Of a DNA stretch of 64,000 nt, positions 44,245 through 53,759 are shown one piece after another; positions within the stretch are counted from its first letter, which is position 1, and the number at the start of each line of letters is the position of its first letter. Under the pieces are notes generated by a model. That model worked only from the letters and a program-made list of their open reading frames with translations, was not told the origin of the DNA and searched no databases. The stretch spans positions 744,001 through 808,000 of the forward strand of contig NZ_RBLG01000001.1 of NCBI RefSeq assembly GCF_003634585.1, given 5' to 3'. Source of the DNA: Gillisia mitskevichiae. GTDB lineage: Bacteria > Bacteroidota > Bacteroidia > Flavobacteriales > Flavobacteriaceae. The position numbers and the translations under genes are program-made.

Positions 44245-47200
44245 ATGAGTAACGCAACTATTGCCCAAACCTTTGCAAAGTCTCTGCAACAGCAGAAACT
44301 TGAGAGTTTTATTGCCTCTTCCCAAAATAATCTTACAAAAATTCAATTAAAAGGACTGGTAGGATCTTCTTTATCCTACGTGCTTTCCAATGCTTTTAGC
44401 ACTTCAGAAAGACCTTTTCTATTGATCTTTAATGATAAAGAAGAAGCTGCCTATTATTTGAATGACCTAGAACAATTAATGGGTGATAAAAATGTACTTT
44501 TTTATCCGGGAAGTTACCGCAGGCCTTACGAGTTGGAGGAAACAGATAATGCCAATGTGCTTTTAAGAGCAGAGGTTTTAAACCGAATTAACTCTAGAAA
44601 AAAGCCTGCTCTTATTGTTACCTATCCAGATGCGTTATTTGAAAAAGTTGTTACCAGAAAAGAGTTAGAAAAAAGCACTTTAAAGATCGCGGTAGGTGAC
44701 CAGCTTTCATTAGATTTTGTAAATGAAGTGTTGTTCGAATACAAGTTTACCAGAGTAGATTTTGTAACCGAACCAGGAGAATTCTCTGTGCGTGGAGGAA
44801 TAATCGATGTGTTTTCCTTTAGTAATGACGAGCCATACAGGATAGAATTCTTCGGAAATGAAGTGGATAGCATAAGAAGCTTCGATGTAGAAACTCAACT
44901 TTCAACAGAAAAAGTAAAGAAGATCTCTGTAATGCCAAATGTGGAACACAAACGTTTGGATGAGGTTAGAGAGAGCTTTTTAAAATATATTTCAGAAAAA
45001 ACCATAGTCTTTATCAAGAATCCAGAATTGCTTTCTGGAGAAATGGATAAATTATTTGGAAAAGCACAAGAGGCTTTTGCTAAATTAGGGGACAACGTTA
45101 AACATAATACGCCAGAAGAATTATTTTGTTCCTCCGGGCTTTTAACCCAGCAGCTGGAGGAATTTAGAGTTGTTAATCTTGGTAACATTAATAATCTTAG
45201 GAAGAAATCCAGCACTTCCGTAGAAGACGCCGGAGAAGTTATTGAGTTTAATACCAAGCCACAACCTTCGTTTAACAAGCAATTTGAGTTATTAATAGAT
45301 AACTTAATCGAGAATCAGGAAGCCGGTTATAAGAACTTCATCTTTTGTGTGAGCGAGCAACAAGCTAAGAGATTTCACGATATTTTTGAAGATCAGGAAA
45401 GGGAAGTGAAATATAAAACCGTGGTGCTATCGATGTATCAAGGTTTTATAGATGAAGATGCTAAAATGGTTTGTTATACAGATCATCAGATCTTTGAGCG
45501 TTACCACAAGTTTCATTTAAAGAATGGGTATGCTAAAAAGCAAGCTATTACTTTACAAGAGCTTACAAATCTAGAAGTTGGAGATTATGTTACCCATATA
45601 GATCATGGAATTGGAAAGTTTGGCGGACTTCAGAAGATAGATGTAGAAGGAAAGATGCAGGAAGCCATTAAATTATTTTATGGAGAACGCGATATTTTAT
45701 ACTTGAGCATTCACTCGCTTCATAAAATCTCGAAATTTAACGGTAAGGATGGGAAACCACCAAAAATATATAAACTGGGTAGTAATGCCTGGAAGAACTT
45801 AAAGCAGAAAACCAAGGCTAGAGTTAAGCATATCGCTTATAATCTAATTGAATTATATGCAAAACGTAGAACTCAGGAAGGTTTTCAATATGGTCCAGAT
45901 TCCTATTTGCAGTTAGAATTAGAAGCTTCGTTTTTATATGAAGATACTCCAGATCAAAGCACGGCTACTGCAGCAGTAAAGGAAGATATGGAAAGTCCAA
46001 GACCCATGGATCGCTTGGTGTGTGGAGATGTTGGTTTTGGTAAAACTGAAGTTGCAATTCGAGCAGCTTTTAAAGCTGTAGATAACGGCAAACAAGTGGC
46101 TATTTTAGTGCCAACTACTATACTCGCCTTTCAGCATCATAAAACCTTTAGCGAACGATTAAAGGATTTCCCAGTGACCGTAGATTATTTAAATAGGTTT
46201 AGAACGGCAAAGGAACGTAAGCAGACTCTAGAAGACCTAGAAAATGGAAGAGTCGATATTATTATTGGGACACATCAATTAGTGAGTAAAGCCGTAAAAT
46301 TCAAAGATCTTGGGTTGTTGGTTGTAGATGAAGAACAAAAATTTGGAGTAGCGGTAAAGGATAAATTGAAGACCATTAAGGAAAATGTGGATACACTTAC
46401 ATTAACCGCAACGCCAATTCCGCGTACACTTCAGTTCAGTCTTATGGCTGCAAGGGATCTTTCTACTATTACCACACCGCCGCCCAACAGATATCCTATT
46501 GAAACTAATGTGATCAGGTTTTCAGAAGAAACTATTCGCGATGCTATCTCTTATGAGATCCAACGTGGAGGACAGGTTTTCTTTATTCATAATAGAATTG
46601 AAAACATTAAGGAAGTTGCGGGACTGATCCAGCGCTTGGTGCCAGATGCTAAAGTGGGTATAGGTCATGGGCAAATGGAAGGAAAGAAACTTGAAAACTT
46701 GATGCTTGGTTTTATGAATAGTGAGTTTGATGTGTTGGTATCTACAACGATCATTGAAAGCGGATTGGATGTAACCAATGCAAATACCATCTTTATTAAC
46801 AATGCCAATAACTTCGGATTATCAGATCTGCACCAGATGCGAGGTAGAGTAGGACGAAGCAATAAAAAGGCATTTTGTTATTTCATAACTCCGCCATATT
46901 CTGCAATGACAGACGATGCCAGAAAGAGAATTACTGCTTTAGAGCAATTTTCTGATCTTGGAAGCGGAATTAACATCGCCATGAAGGATCTTGAAATTCG
47001 TGGAGCGGGAGATCTTTTGGGAGGAGAACAAAGCGGATTTATTAGTGATATAGGTTTTGATACGTATCAGAAAATATTGAATGAAGCGATTGAGGAGCTT
47101 AAGGAAAACGAATTTAAAGATCTATATGAGCAAACCGAAGATGTGGATCAGAAAGTCTTTGTTAAGGATGCGCAAATAGATACCGATTTTGAGTTGTTGT

Positions 47201-47655
47201 TCCCAGATGATTATATAAATAACATCTCAGAAAGATTGAGTCTTTATACAAAGCTGAACAACTTGAAGACCGAGGAAGAACTTCAAAAATTTGAAGCAGA
47301 TCTGGAAGATCGATTTGGCGAGTTGCCTACACAAGCCATAGATCTTTTAAATAGTGTTCGTATAAAATGGATCGCGGCTCATATTGGTTTAGAGAAAGTG
47401 ATCATGAAAAAAGGTAAGTTAATTGGATACTTTATAGCAGATCAACAATCTAAATTCTACCAAACTCCAATTTTCTCCAAAGTTTTACAATATGTACATT
47501 CTCATACACATTCTTGTACTATGAAGGAAAAGCAAACCAGAGCAGGTTTAAGATTATTGCTAACTTTTGAAAAGATCTCTTCTATAGAAAAAGCTTTAAA
47601 AGTTTTGGAACCCTTAGATTTTAGAGTAAAAGTGGAGGAAGAGGCTAAAGCTTAA
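44245..47655 (+). CDS. mfd: Transcription-repair coupling factor
   Basis: This 1136-residue ATPase removes RNA polymerase stalled at DNA lesions and recruits UvrA. The UvrB-like N-terminal domains include PGEFSVRGGIIDVFSF. The RNA-polymerase-interacting CarD-like domain has GDYVTHIDHGIGKFGG. The RecG-like motor has Walker A in GDVGFGKTEVAIRAAF, box II in DEEQKFG, TATPIPRTLQ, and QMRGRVGRS. The C-terminal UvrA-binding domain follows. I use the ATG at 44245 (MSNATIAQTF), since a TTG at 44209 lies within the promoter. The gene stands alone and ends 1 bp before a converging broken gene. Confidence 0.96.
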   Translation: MSNATIAQTFAKSLQQQKLESFIASSQNNLTKIQLKGLVGSSLSYVLSNAFSTSERPFLLIFNDKEEAAYYLNDLEQLMGDKNVLFYPGSYRRPYELEETDNANVLLRAEVLNRINSRKKPALIVTYPDALFEKVVTRKELEKSTLKIAVGDQLSLDFVNEVLFEYKFTRVDFVTEPGEFSVRGGIIDVFSFSNDEPYRIEFFGNEVDSIRSFDVETQLSTEKVKKISVMPNVEHKRLDEVRESFLKYISEKTIVFIKNPELLSGEMDKLFGKAQEAFAKLGDNVKHNTPEELFCSSGLLTQQLEEFRVVNLGNINNLRKKSSTSVEDAGEVIEFNTKPQPSFNKQFELLIDNLIENQEAGYKNFIFCVSEQQAKRFHDIFEDQEREVKYKTVVLSMYQGFIDEDAKMVCYTDHQIFERYHKFHLKNGYAKKQAITLQELTNLEVGDYVTHIDHGIGKFGGLQKIDVEGKMQEAIKLFYGERDILYLSIHSLHKISKFNGKDGKPPKIYKLGSNAWKNLKQKTKARVKHIAYNLIELYAKRRTQEGFQYGPDSYLQLELEASFLYEDTPDQSTATAAVKEDMESPRPMDRLVCGDVGFGKTEVAIRAAFKAVDNGKQVAILVPTTILAFQHHKTFSERLKDFPVTVDYLNRFRTAKERKQTLEDLENGRVDIIIGTHQLVSKAVKFKDLGLLVVDEEQKFGVAVKDKLKTIKENVDTLTLTATPIPRTLQFSLMAARDLSTITTPPPNRYPIETNVIRFSEETIRDAISYEIQRGGQVFFIHNRIENIKEVAGLIQRLVPDAKVGIGHGQMEGKKLENLMLGFMNSEFDVLVSTTIIESGLDVTNANTIFINNANNFGLSDLHQMRGRVGRSNKKAFCYFITPPYSAMTDDARKRITALEQFSDLGSGINIAMKDLEIRGAGDLLGGEQSGFISDIGFDTYQKILNEAIEELKENEFKDLYEQTEDVDQKVFVKDAQIDTDFELLFPDDYINNISERLSLYTKLNNLKTEEELQKFEADLEDRFGELPTQAIDLLNSVRIKWIAAHIGLEKVIMKKGKLIGYFIADQQSKFYQTPIFSKVLQYVHSHTHSCTMKEKQTRAGLRLLLTFEKISSIEKALKVLEPLDFRVKVEEEAKA

Positions 47656-47656
47656 T

Positions 47657-47997
47657 TTAATAATAGCGTTGCTCTTTACAAGTTATTTTATTGGAGCCAT
47701 TATATTCTATATAAATGTATATATGATCACCTGTACCAATATTAATTCCAGTTACTCCATTCTTAAAATAAATGTCTGCTCCAGAATAGTGATATTTTTG
47801 AACACATAGTTCCTCCATCTCCCAATATTCGCTGGTTATATTTATAGGATCGCCTAATATGCTCTTAAGCTGTAGTTCGGATGAAGAATAAGATATTTGA
47901 TCATTTTAACCTGATTTTCAGGAATGCTACTCAATTGAGCCTGAGTATATAAAATTCCAGTAAAAATCACTAATAAAGTTAAAACGGTATTTCTCAT
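47657..47997 (-). pseudogene. Frameshifted small secreted protein gene
   Basis: From the ATG at 47997 the frame reads a signal peptide, MRNTVLTLLVIFTGILYTQA, then QLSSIPENQVK. It then goes wrong at an A-run (TTTT at 47904-47907 on the plus strand). Adding one A restores a single protein continuing NDQISYSSSELQLKSILGDP and ending in NKITCKEQRYY at 47657, about 113 residues in total. The second part has a protein-like beta-rich sequence with two Cys. Either the gene is dead, or the run is a sequencing error or phase-variable site. No family is recognised. It fills most of the 47656-48029 gap. Confidence 0.7.
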
Positions 47998-48029
47998 ATT
48001 TTTAGTTGCCTAAATTATTAGATTATAAA

Positions 48030-48728
48030 TCAATTAATTCTTTTCAACTTAATTGTTTCTTTTTGATTTTTCAAGGCTAACAATTCTAATCCTTCGGAAT
48101 TAAGATTTTTTATTATAAAAGCATAAGTTCCTTCATGATTACTATAGGTTTCTGCAGAGTCTTCCAAATTGACCTTGATTGCAGTATCATAACCGAAAAG
48201 AGTATCTGTATTAATGGTGAGTGCTCGATGCGCAATAAATGAAAATGTGAGGTATTGTATGTAATTGTCAGTTATTACTAAGGCCGGGAATTTCCCATTC
48301 TCATCGGAAGAAAATGCCATCACATTCTTTTTATTTTTATTTTGAAGCAACATATTCACCCCAGATTGAGGAAAGTTTTTGCTATTAAAGATTTGGAGAT
48401 CAGCAAAAAATCGATCTTGAGAATCTAACTTTTTCTTTTTTATGAATTCTAAAGACTTTTTATTCTCTCCTTCCAGCTTTTTATAATTAAGAATTAAGCT
48501 GTCATTATTAATATAATAATCTCCTCTAGAAATAGTCTTTTCTCCTAAATGTTCATGTGTTATATTAGTGAAAGTACCATTTTCATTAAAGTTATAGACA
48601 ACTCCAATGTCCGATGCAATAATCTTGGAATCGAATAATTTATATTCGCCAGATATTTCTTGCGCTTCAATTAAACTGAAGCAGAAAAAGGTAAGAGTAA
48701 TGAAAATCGCATGTTTAAATAATTGCAT
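48030..48728 (-). CDS. Hypothetical secreted protein
   Basis: This 232-residue protein has a signal peptide (MQLFKHAIFITLTFFCFSLI then EAQ). The rest is beta-rich, with ISGEYKLFDSKIIASDIGVV and FNENGTFTNITHEHLGEKTI early on, reminiscent of a lipocalin-like first repeat, and TGTYAFIIKN-type strands later. It is not recognised. It lies immediately upstream of the frameshifted secreted gene on the same strand and may be in one transcript with it. Location is periplasmic or outer membrane, by inference. Confidence 0.7.
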   Translation of the reverse strand: MQLFKHAIFITLTFFCFSLIEAQEISGEYKLFDSKIIASDIGVVYNFNENGTFTNITHEHLGEKTISRGDYYINNDSLILNYKKLEGENKKSLEFIKKKKLDSQDRFFADLQIFNSKNFPQSGVNMLLQNKNKKNVMAFSSDENGKFPALVITDNYIQYLTFSFIAHRALTINTDTLFGYDTAIKVNLEDSAETYSNHEGTYAFIIKNLNSEGLELLALKNQKETIKLKRIN

Positions 48729-48784
48729 TTAGTTTTTATAAATGGTTGAGAACTAAAATATACAATGGAATATTAACTAATAAT

Positions 48785-49144
48785 CTAAAAATATAAAAAA
48801 GCATTCTCCAAATGCTCGATTTTGGTTCCAGAACTATTTTTTATGATTGCAATAATATCGAATCGAACTTCTACTTCTAGTTCATGTTCGGTAACAAAGA
48901 AATTCACAGCTTTTACAAGATTCTGGATTTGTTTGCCTTTTACAAACTCCTGTGGATTCCCAAAATCTGGAGTGCTCCGGGTTTTAACTTCTATTATAGC
49001 CAAAACATCCTTTTTTCTGGCAATAATATCTACTTCTGCTTTTTGATATCTAAAATTTCGGACTACGATCTTATAGCCGTGTTTTAAAAGGTATGAAACC
49101 GCTAAGTCCTCTCCCTTTTTACCGAGTTCGTTGTGAGATGCCAT
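48785..49144 (-). CDS. YraN family (UPF0102) endonuclease-like protein
   Basis: This 119-residue protein shows LGKKGEDLAVSYLLKHGYKI, then KAEVDIIARKKDVLAIIEVKTR, the PD-(D/E)XK-like core with Asp, Glu and Lys. RFDIIAI ends the domain. YraN proteins have a restriction-endonuclease-like fold and may process Holliday junctions or replication intermediates, but the role is not settled. Length is normal. Confidence 0.9.
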   Translation of the reverse strand: MASHNELGKKGEDLAVSYLLKHGYKIVVRNFRYQKAEVDIIARKKDVLAIIEVKTRSTPDFGNPQEFVKGKQIQNLVKAVNFFVTEHELEVEVRFDIIAIIKNSSGTKIEHLENAFLYF

Positions 49145-49235
49145 TTATTGTACATTGTTGTTTCTTAGGGAAATAATAATGACTTAAATGTACTATTTTT
49201 CAGTAGATTACATAATATTCGATCTTGAAGCTTTA

Positions 49236-49811
49236 CTAAGATTTAAATAATATAGCCTTAACCTTAAGATCCATTTCTTTAATTTCTTCAGGAGTGGCCT
49301 TCACGATATGATCTCCATAAAATTTATTTTTTGGCTCCTTTTCTGGCGCAAGAAATACATGAAGATTAGATTTTTCTAATTTTCCATCATTCCATAAAGT
49401 TGCACCGCTGTAATCCCAGCCAAAGCCATAGAAAGAAATTGGTTTTTCATTCATTTCCGTCAATTCATCGTAGGTAGACCCTATTTTTATTGAGGTTTTA
49501 CTTTTCCATTTTCCGTTGGAGTCCATTCTAATATCCTCTATCTGAGTTCTATTTTTATCTTTCCAAGTAATATGCAACTCATCTGGTGAATTAGGTGAGA
49601 TCACTGTGTATGCGCGTTCTTCGGTTCCTTCTTCAAATAAACCAACATCTTCAGTGATCACTTCATTTGGAAAAGCATCTTTAATGCTAGTGGCATTCAT
49701 CTCTAACAGATCTTCAACAAAAAATTGTTTAGAAGTTGGTGCTGTTGTGTTTTTGGATGAATTACACGAAACAATGAGTAGAATAGCCGATAAAAGGAAA
49801 AACTTGCGCAT
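49236..49811 (-). CDS. Hypothetical lipoprotein
   Basis: This 191-residue protein has a lipoprotein signal, MRKFFLLSAILLIVSCNSSK, with the lipobox ending at C16. After a Ser/Thr-rich linker the mature part is unrecognised. Sequence blocks are FPNEVITEDVGLFEEGTEER, WKDKNRTQIEDIRMD and ISFYGFGWDYSGATLWNDGK. It probably sits in the inner or outer membrane on the periplasmic side. The surrounding genes give no hint. Confidence 0.75.
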   Translation of the reverse strand: MRKFFLLSAILLIVSCNSSKNTTAPTSKQFFVEDLLEMNATSIKDAFPNEVITEDVGLFEEGTEERAYTVISPNSPDELHITWKDKNRTQIEDIRMDSNGKWKSKTSIKIGSTYDELTEMNEKPISFYGFGWDYSGATLWNDGKLEKSNLHVFLAPEKEPKNKFYGDHIVKATPEEIKEMDLKVKAILFKS

Positions 49812-49899
49812 ATATTTTATTTTAGGCTAAAATGGAGTTCTAACAGGACATAGGCATTGTCTTTTGCAATAATTTAACGCTTAGTATTTAGCAGTTGCT

Positions 49900-49907
49900 T
49901 ACCTTTG
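49900..49907 (+). promoter_or_regulatory. Predicted metG -7 box
   Basis: TACCTTTG matches TAnnTTTG, about 148 bp upstream of the metG ATG. If used, it gives a long leader that holds several palindromes. Confidence 0.4.
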
Positions 49908-49918
49908 CAGCCTTAAAT

Positions 49919-49935
49919 CCCTCGCTGAGGGTTTT
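49919..49935 (+). terminator. Attenuator-like hairpin in the metG leader
   Basis: CCCTC (49919-49923) pairs with GAGGG (49927-49931) around a GCT loop and is followed by TTTT. It lies about 12 bp after the predicted -7 box and well upstream of metG. A small stem, so termination is uncertain. Confidence 0.35.
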
Positions 49936-49946
49936 AATTTATCATC

Positions 49947-49960
49947 CCAATAGCTATTGG
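49947..49960. repeat. Palindrome CCAATAGCTATTGG upstream of metG
   Basis: A perfect 14-bp palindrome related to CCCGATAGCTATCGGG at 27291 and 52259. It lies in the metG leader region. Confidence 0.7.
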
Positions 49961-50054
49961 AATGCCTGTATTTATTAAAAGTATTTTCTTCCCGGGAAAT
50001 CGGGATATATCTCTTGGGCTTGGCTCAAGATTATTAATTAAATTATAGAAGCTA

Positions 50055-52124
50055 ATGAGCAATTCACCACAACGATATACTATTACCGCAGCTTTACCTT
50101 ATACAAATGGGCCAATTCATATTGGGCATTTAGCGGGGGTTTATGTGCCTGCAGATATTTATGCAAGATATTTAAGAATGCAAGGGAAAGATGTGGCTTT
50201 TGTATGCGGAAGTGATGAACATGGTGTTGCTATCCCAATGAAGGCTAAGAAAGAGGGAATTTCGCCACAGCAATTAATAGATAAGTATCATGGCATTATC
50301 AAACAATCCTTCGTGGATTTTGGAATGACATTCGATAATTATTCCAGAACCTCTAGTAAGATTCATCATGACACAGCCTCAGAATTTTTCAAGAAGTTAT
50401 ATGAAGACGGAAAATTTATAGAAGAAACTACCGAGCAATTATACGATATAGAAGCAAATCAGTTTTTAGCAGATCGATTTGTTACTGGGACTTGCCCTAA
50501 ATGTGGCAATCCTGAAGCCTATGGCGATCAATGTGAAAGTTGCGGAAGTTCTTTAAATGCTACCGATCTTATTAATCCAAAATCGGCTATTACAGGTGCA
50601 GTTCCTAGTATGAAAGAGACCAAACACTGGTTCTTGCCTTTAGATCAATATGAAGATTTCTTGAGAGAATGGATCCTGGAAGGGCATAAAAAAGATTGGA
50701 AAGCTAATGTCTACGGACAAGTAAAATCTTGGGTAGATGAAGGATTGCGTGCACGTGCAGTAACTCGAGATCTGGAATGGGGAATTCCTGTTCCGGTAGA
50801 AGGAGCTGAAGGGAAAGTATTATATGTTTGGTTCGATGCTCCAATTGGTTATATCTCGGCTACTAAAGAATGGGCAGCTCGTGAAGGAAAGAACTGGGAA
50901 GATTACTGGAAAAAAGAAGACACCAAAATGGTGCATTTTATAGGAAAGGATAATATAGTATTTCACTGTATTATTTTTCCAATTATGTTGAAGGCTGAAG
51001 GAAGTTATATACTTCCTGAAAATGTGCCAGCTAACGAATTTTTGAATTTGGAGGGGAAAAAGCTTTCCACTTCTAAGAACTGGGCAGTTTGGTTACATGA
51101 ATATTTGGAAGATTTCCCAAATCAGCAAGATGTGTTAAGGTACACACTTACTGCTAATGCTCCTGAAACTAAGGATAACGATTTTACTTGGAAAGACTTT
51201 CAAGCCAGAAATAATAATGAATTAGTTGCGATCTTCGGAAATTTCATTAACCGTGCAGTTGTGCTTACAGATAAATATTATGAAGGAGTAGTACCAGCAC
51301 CAGGAGAATTCTCTGAAGTAGATGAACAAACCTTAGCAACAGTTAAGGCATATCCAGCGGTGATAGCTAGTTCTATAGAACGATACAGGTTTAGAGAAGC
51401 TCAAGGAGAGTTAATGAACTTGGCACGACTTGGAAATAAATATTTAGCCGATGAGGAGCCATGGAAAGTGGTAAAATCAGATCCAGAACGTGTAAAAACA
51501 GTAATGTTTGTGGCGCTTCAGATCTCGGCTGCATTAGCAACATTGAGTGAGCCTTTCTTACCATTTACTTCTGAAAAATTGAAAGCTATTTTAAAGATCT
51601 CTTCTGAAGAAGCTGCTCCTAAATGGGGAGAAGTGTCAGAAAAAGAGATATTGATTCCTGCAGGACATAGTATTGGGAAAGCAGAATTGCTTTTCAGTAA
51701 AATTGAAGACGAACAAATTCAACAACAACTATATAAATTGGAAGCTACAAAAGCAGCTAATGAAGCCGATAATAAAAAAGCTGAGCCTCAAAAAGAGGAG
51801 TCAACTTTCGAGGATTTCACCAAAATGGATCTTCGTGTTGGGACCATTGTTGAAGCTTCTAAAATGCCAAAAGCGGATAAACTTTTAGTTTTAAAAGTAG
51901 ATACCGGTATCGATGTAAGAACTATTGTTTCGGGAATTGCTAAAAGTTTTAAGGCTGAAGAAATTATCGGTAAGAAAGTCACTGTTTTGGTGAATCTTGC
52001 TCCGCGAAAATTACGTGGTGTAGAAAGCCAGGGAATGATCTTGATGACAGAGAATGCAGAAGGGAAATTGGTGTTTTTGAACCCAGATGAGGAAAACGTG
52101 AAGAACGGGACTATAATTAGTTAG
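50055..52124 (+). CDS. metG: Methionyl-tRNA synthetase
   Basis: This 689-residue class I enzyme charges initiator and elongator tRNA-Met. [12 protein letters not shown] (about 17-28) is the HIGH motif. The zinc knuckle is [18 protein letters not shown], and [12 protein letters not shown] is the KMSKS loop (K-L-S-T-S here). A C-terminal tRNA-binding (EMAP-like) domain begins near [20 protein letters not shown] (about residue 590). An acidic/lysine linker separates the two. Length is typical for the long MetG form. Confidence 0.97.
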   Translation: MSNSPQRYTITAALPYTNGPIHIGHLAGVYVPADIYARYLRMQGKDVAFVCGSDEHGVAIPMKAKKEGISPQQLIDKYHGIIKQSFVDFGMTFDNYSRTSSKIHHDTASEFFKKLYEDGKFIEETTEQLYDIEANQFLADRFVTGTCPKCGNPEAYGDQCESCGSSLNATDLINPKSAITGAVPSMKETKHWFLPLDQYEDFLREWILEGHKKDWKANVYGQVKSWVDEGLRARAVTRDLEWGIPVPVEGAEGKVLYVWFDAPIGYISATKEWAAREGKNWEDYWKKEDTKMVHFIGKDNIVFHCIIFPIMLKAEGSYILPENVPANEFLNLEGKKLSTSKNWAVWLHEYLEDFPNQQDVLRYTLTANAPETKDNDFTWKDFQARNNNELVAIFGNFINRAVVLTDKYYEGVVPAPGEFSEVDEQTLATVKAYPAVIASSIERYRFREAQGELMNLARLGNKYLADEEPWKVVKSDPERVKTVMFVALQISAALATLSEPFLPFTSEKLKAILKISSEEAAPKWGEVSEKEILIPAGHSIGKAELLFSKIEDEQIQQQLYKLEATKAANEADNKKAEPQKEESTFEDFTKMDLRVGTIVEASKMPKADKLLVLKVDTGIDVRTIVSGIAKSFKAEEIIGKKVTVLVNLAPRKLRGVESQGMILMTENAEGKLVFLNPDEENVKNGTIIS

Positions 52125-52141
52125 GTCAAGTGTTAAGTAGT

Positions 52142-52196
52142 TCTCGACTCCGCTCGAACTGACATTCCAGTTTTGTCACCTCGAGCGGAGTCGAGA
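52142..52196. repeat. Inverted repeat left of the GIY-YIG gene
   Basis: TCTCGACTCCGCTCGA (52142-52157) and TCGAGCGGAGTCGAGA (52181-52196) are perfect 16-bp inverted arms with a 23-nt loop. It can also form a hairpin after metG. The left arm with flanking bases recurs at 52637-52660. Confidence 0.9.
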
Positions 52197-52242
52197 GGTC
52201 TTTTGGCTTTTGTGAATGCAATTTGTGTTTTTAAATCTGGTA

Positions 52243-52280
52243 TTGTCACCTCGAGCGTCCCGATAGCTATCGGGAGAGAG
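52243..52280. repeat. Composite repeat with nested palindrome
   Basis: TTGTCACCTCGAGCG (52243-52257) repeats 52173-52187 exactly. It is followed at once by CCCGATAGCTATCGGG (52259-52274), the palindrome also found at 27291. This unit lies just before the GIY-YIG gene. Confidence 0.85.
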
Positions 52281-52302
52281 GTTATCACCTAAATAGCTGG
52301 TT

Positions 52303-52614
52303 ATGAAATTCTATTATGTATATATAGTCGAATGTTCAGACATGCTTTTATATACAGGTATCACAAATAATCTAGTTCGAAGAATAAATGAACACAATTC
52401 AGGCTTAAATAAATCGTGTTTCACCTATAAAAGAAGACCTATAAACCTCATTTTTAGCCAAGAATTCAGTGATGTGAATCAAGCTATCTACTTTGAAAAG
52501 AAAATTAAAAAGTGGAGTGCATTTAAGAAAAGAGCTCTGTCAAATGAAGATGATTTATTATTACATCTTTTAGCTGAATGCAGGAATGACTCACATTTTA
52601 GAAATAAAGATTAA
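52303..52614 (+). CDS. GIY-YIG nuclease family protein (UPF0213-like)
   Basis: This 103-residue protein has the small single-domain GIY-YIG fold. YYVYIVECSDMLLYTGITNN carries the two short motifs (here YVY and YTG), LVRRINEHNSGLNKSCFTYK has the conserved Arg and His, and the metal-binding Glu lies in NQAIYFEKKIKKWS. All catalytic positions look intact. It sits between copies of a palindromic repeat. Single-domain members have unknown roles; some may act on DNA structures. Confidence 0.9.
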   Translation: MKFYYVYIVECSDMLLYTGITNNLVRRINEHNSGLNKSCFTYKRRPINLIFSQEFSDVNQAIYFEKKIKKWSAFKKRALSNEDDLLLHLLAECRNDSHFRNKD

Positions 52615-52636
52615 ATTAGTTCTAGACTCTTGATAG

Positions 52637-52703
52637 TTCTCGACTCCGCTCGAACTGACAATCGAGTATGTGTCTCCTCGAGCGTCCCAAAGCTATTAGG
52701 AGT
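52637..52703. repeat. Repeat right of the GIY-YIG gene
   Basis: Bases 52637-52660 repeat 52141-52164 exactly for 24 nt (TTCTCGACTCCGCTCG and on). A degraded partner CTCGAGCG at 52677-52684 and an AGCTATTAGGAG stretch follow, which looks like a worn copy of the nested palindrome. Confidence 0.85.
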
Positions 52704-52727
52704 GAGGTTTTTTAATAATAACAATCA

Positions 52728-53630
52728 ATGCTCAAAATAGCATACCATCCTATTTTTAAACATCCTTTACCAGATGGACATCGGTTTCCTATGGAGAAAT
52801 ATGATCTGCTACCAAAGCAATTGCTCCACGAAGGAACTTGTACCATGGAGAATTTCTTTCAACCGGAGCTGGCAGAAATGTCCAATATTTTGGCTGTTCA
52901 TAATAAGGAATATGTAAACAACCTATTGAATCTTGCTATTGAAAGCCGAGCTGCCAGAAAAATAGGCTTTCCACTTTCTAAGGAGCTAATTCAAAGAGAA
53001 CTTATTATTGCAGATGGTACCATGAAAGCATGCGATCATGCTCTGGAATATGATATAGCAATGAATATTGCAGGGGGAACACATCATGCCTACTCCAGTC
53101 ATGGGGAAGCTTTTTGCTTGTTGAACGACCAGGCAATCGCAGCTAAATACCTTCAGAAGAAAAAGGGATTAAAAAAGATTCTTATTGTAGATCTGGATGT
53201 GCATCAGGGAAATGGGACGGCAGAGATCTTTCAAGATGATACTTCAGTATTTACATTTTCAATACATGGAAAAAATAATTATCCTTTTAGAAAAGAGAAA
53301 TCCGATCTGGATATTGAATTGGCAGACCAAACCGGCGATAAAGAATATCTTCAAATATTACAAAAAAATCTTCCAGAACTAATTGATAAAACGAAGCCGG
53401 AATTTATTTTTTATTTAAGCGGAGTGGATATCCTTTCAACAGACAAACTGGGGAAACTGGGTTGTACAATTGGTGGTTGTAAAGAGCGGGATCGTTTTGT
53501 TTTGCAAACTTGCCACGATCTCAAGATTCCGGTTCAAGTAAGCATGGGCGGAGGCTATTCGCCAGATATTAAAATTATATTAGAAGCTCACGCAAATACT
53601 TTCCGATTGGCACAAAAGATCTATTTTTAA
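52728..53630 (+). CDS. Histone deacetylase family protein (class II-like amidohydrolase)
   Basis: This 300-residue zinc-dependent deacetylase has the arginase-like fold. GGTHHAYSSHGEAFCLLNDQAI includes the two active-site histidines. ILIVDLDVHQGNGTAEIFQDD has the zinc-binding Asp and His residues. SGVDILSTDKLGKLGC supplies the other Asp, and VSMGGGY closes the site. Bacterial relatives act on acetylpolyamines or acetoin-linked substrates, or are uncharacterised. No partner gene fixes the substrate; the acs gene follows 130 bp away. Confidence 0.9.
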   Translation: MLKIAYHPIFKHPLPDGHRFPMEKYDLLPKQLLHEGTCTMENFFQPELAEMSNILAVHNKEYVNNLLNLAIESRAARKIGFPLSKELIQRELIIADGTMKACDHALEYDIAMNIAGGTHHAYSSHGEAFCLLNDQAIAAKYLQKKKGLKKILIVDLDVHQGNGTAEIFQDDTSVFTFSIHGKNNYPFRKEKSDLDIELADQTGDKEYLQILQKNLPELIDKTKPEFIFYLSGVDILSTDKLGKLGCTIGGCKERDRFVLQTCHDLKIPVQVSMGGGYSPDIKIILEAHANTFRLAQKIYF

Positions 53631-53759
53631 ATTTCTTGATTGTCAATAATAACAATCTTCTCCAAAAAAATAAGCCTATCCTCTTATAAATGCAGTTCTC
53701 ATTATCGATACTCTTTAAAATTATATATCTTAGAAGCAGATTAAAATTTTGAATTAAGT

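Noticed and set aside
49861-50054. Possible SAM or T-box riboswitch before metG
   Set aside because: The stems seen are short palindromes without the conserved cores of those RNAs.
52141-52710. Possible short CRISPR-like array
   Set aside because: Repeats are palindromic, unequally spaced, inverted as well as direct, and flank a gene; no cas genes are near.
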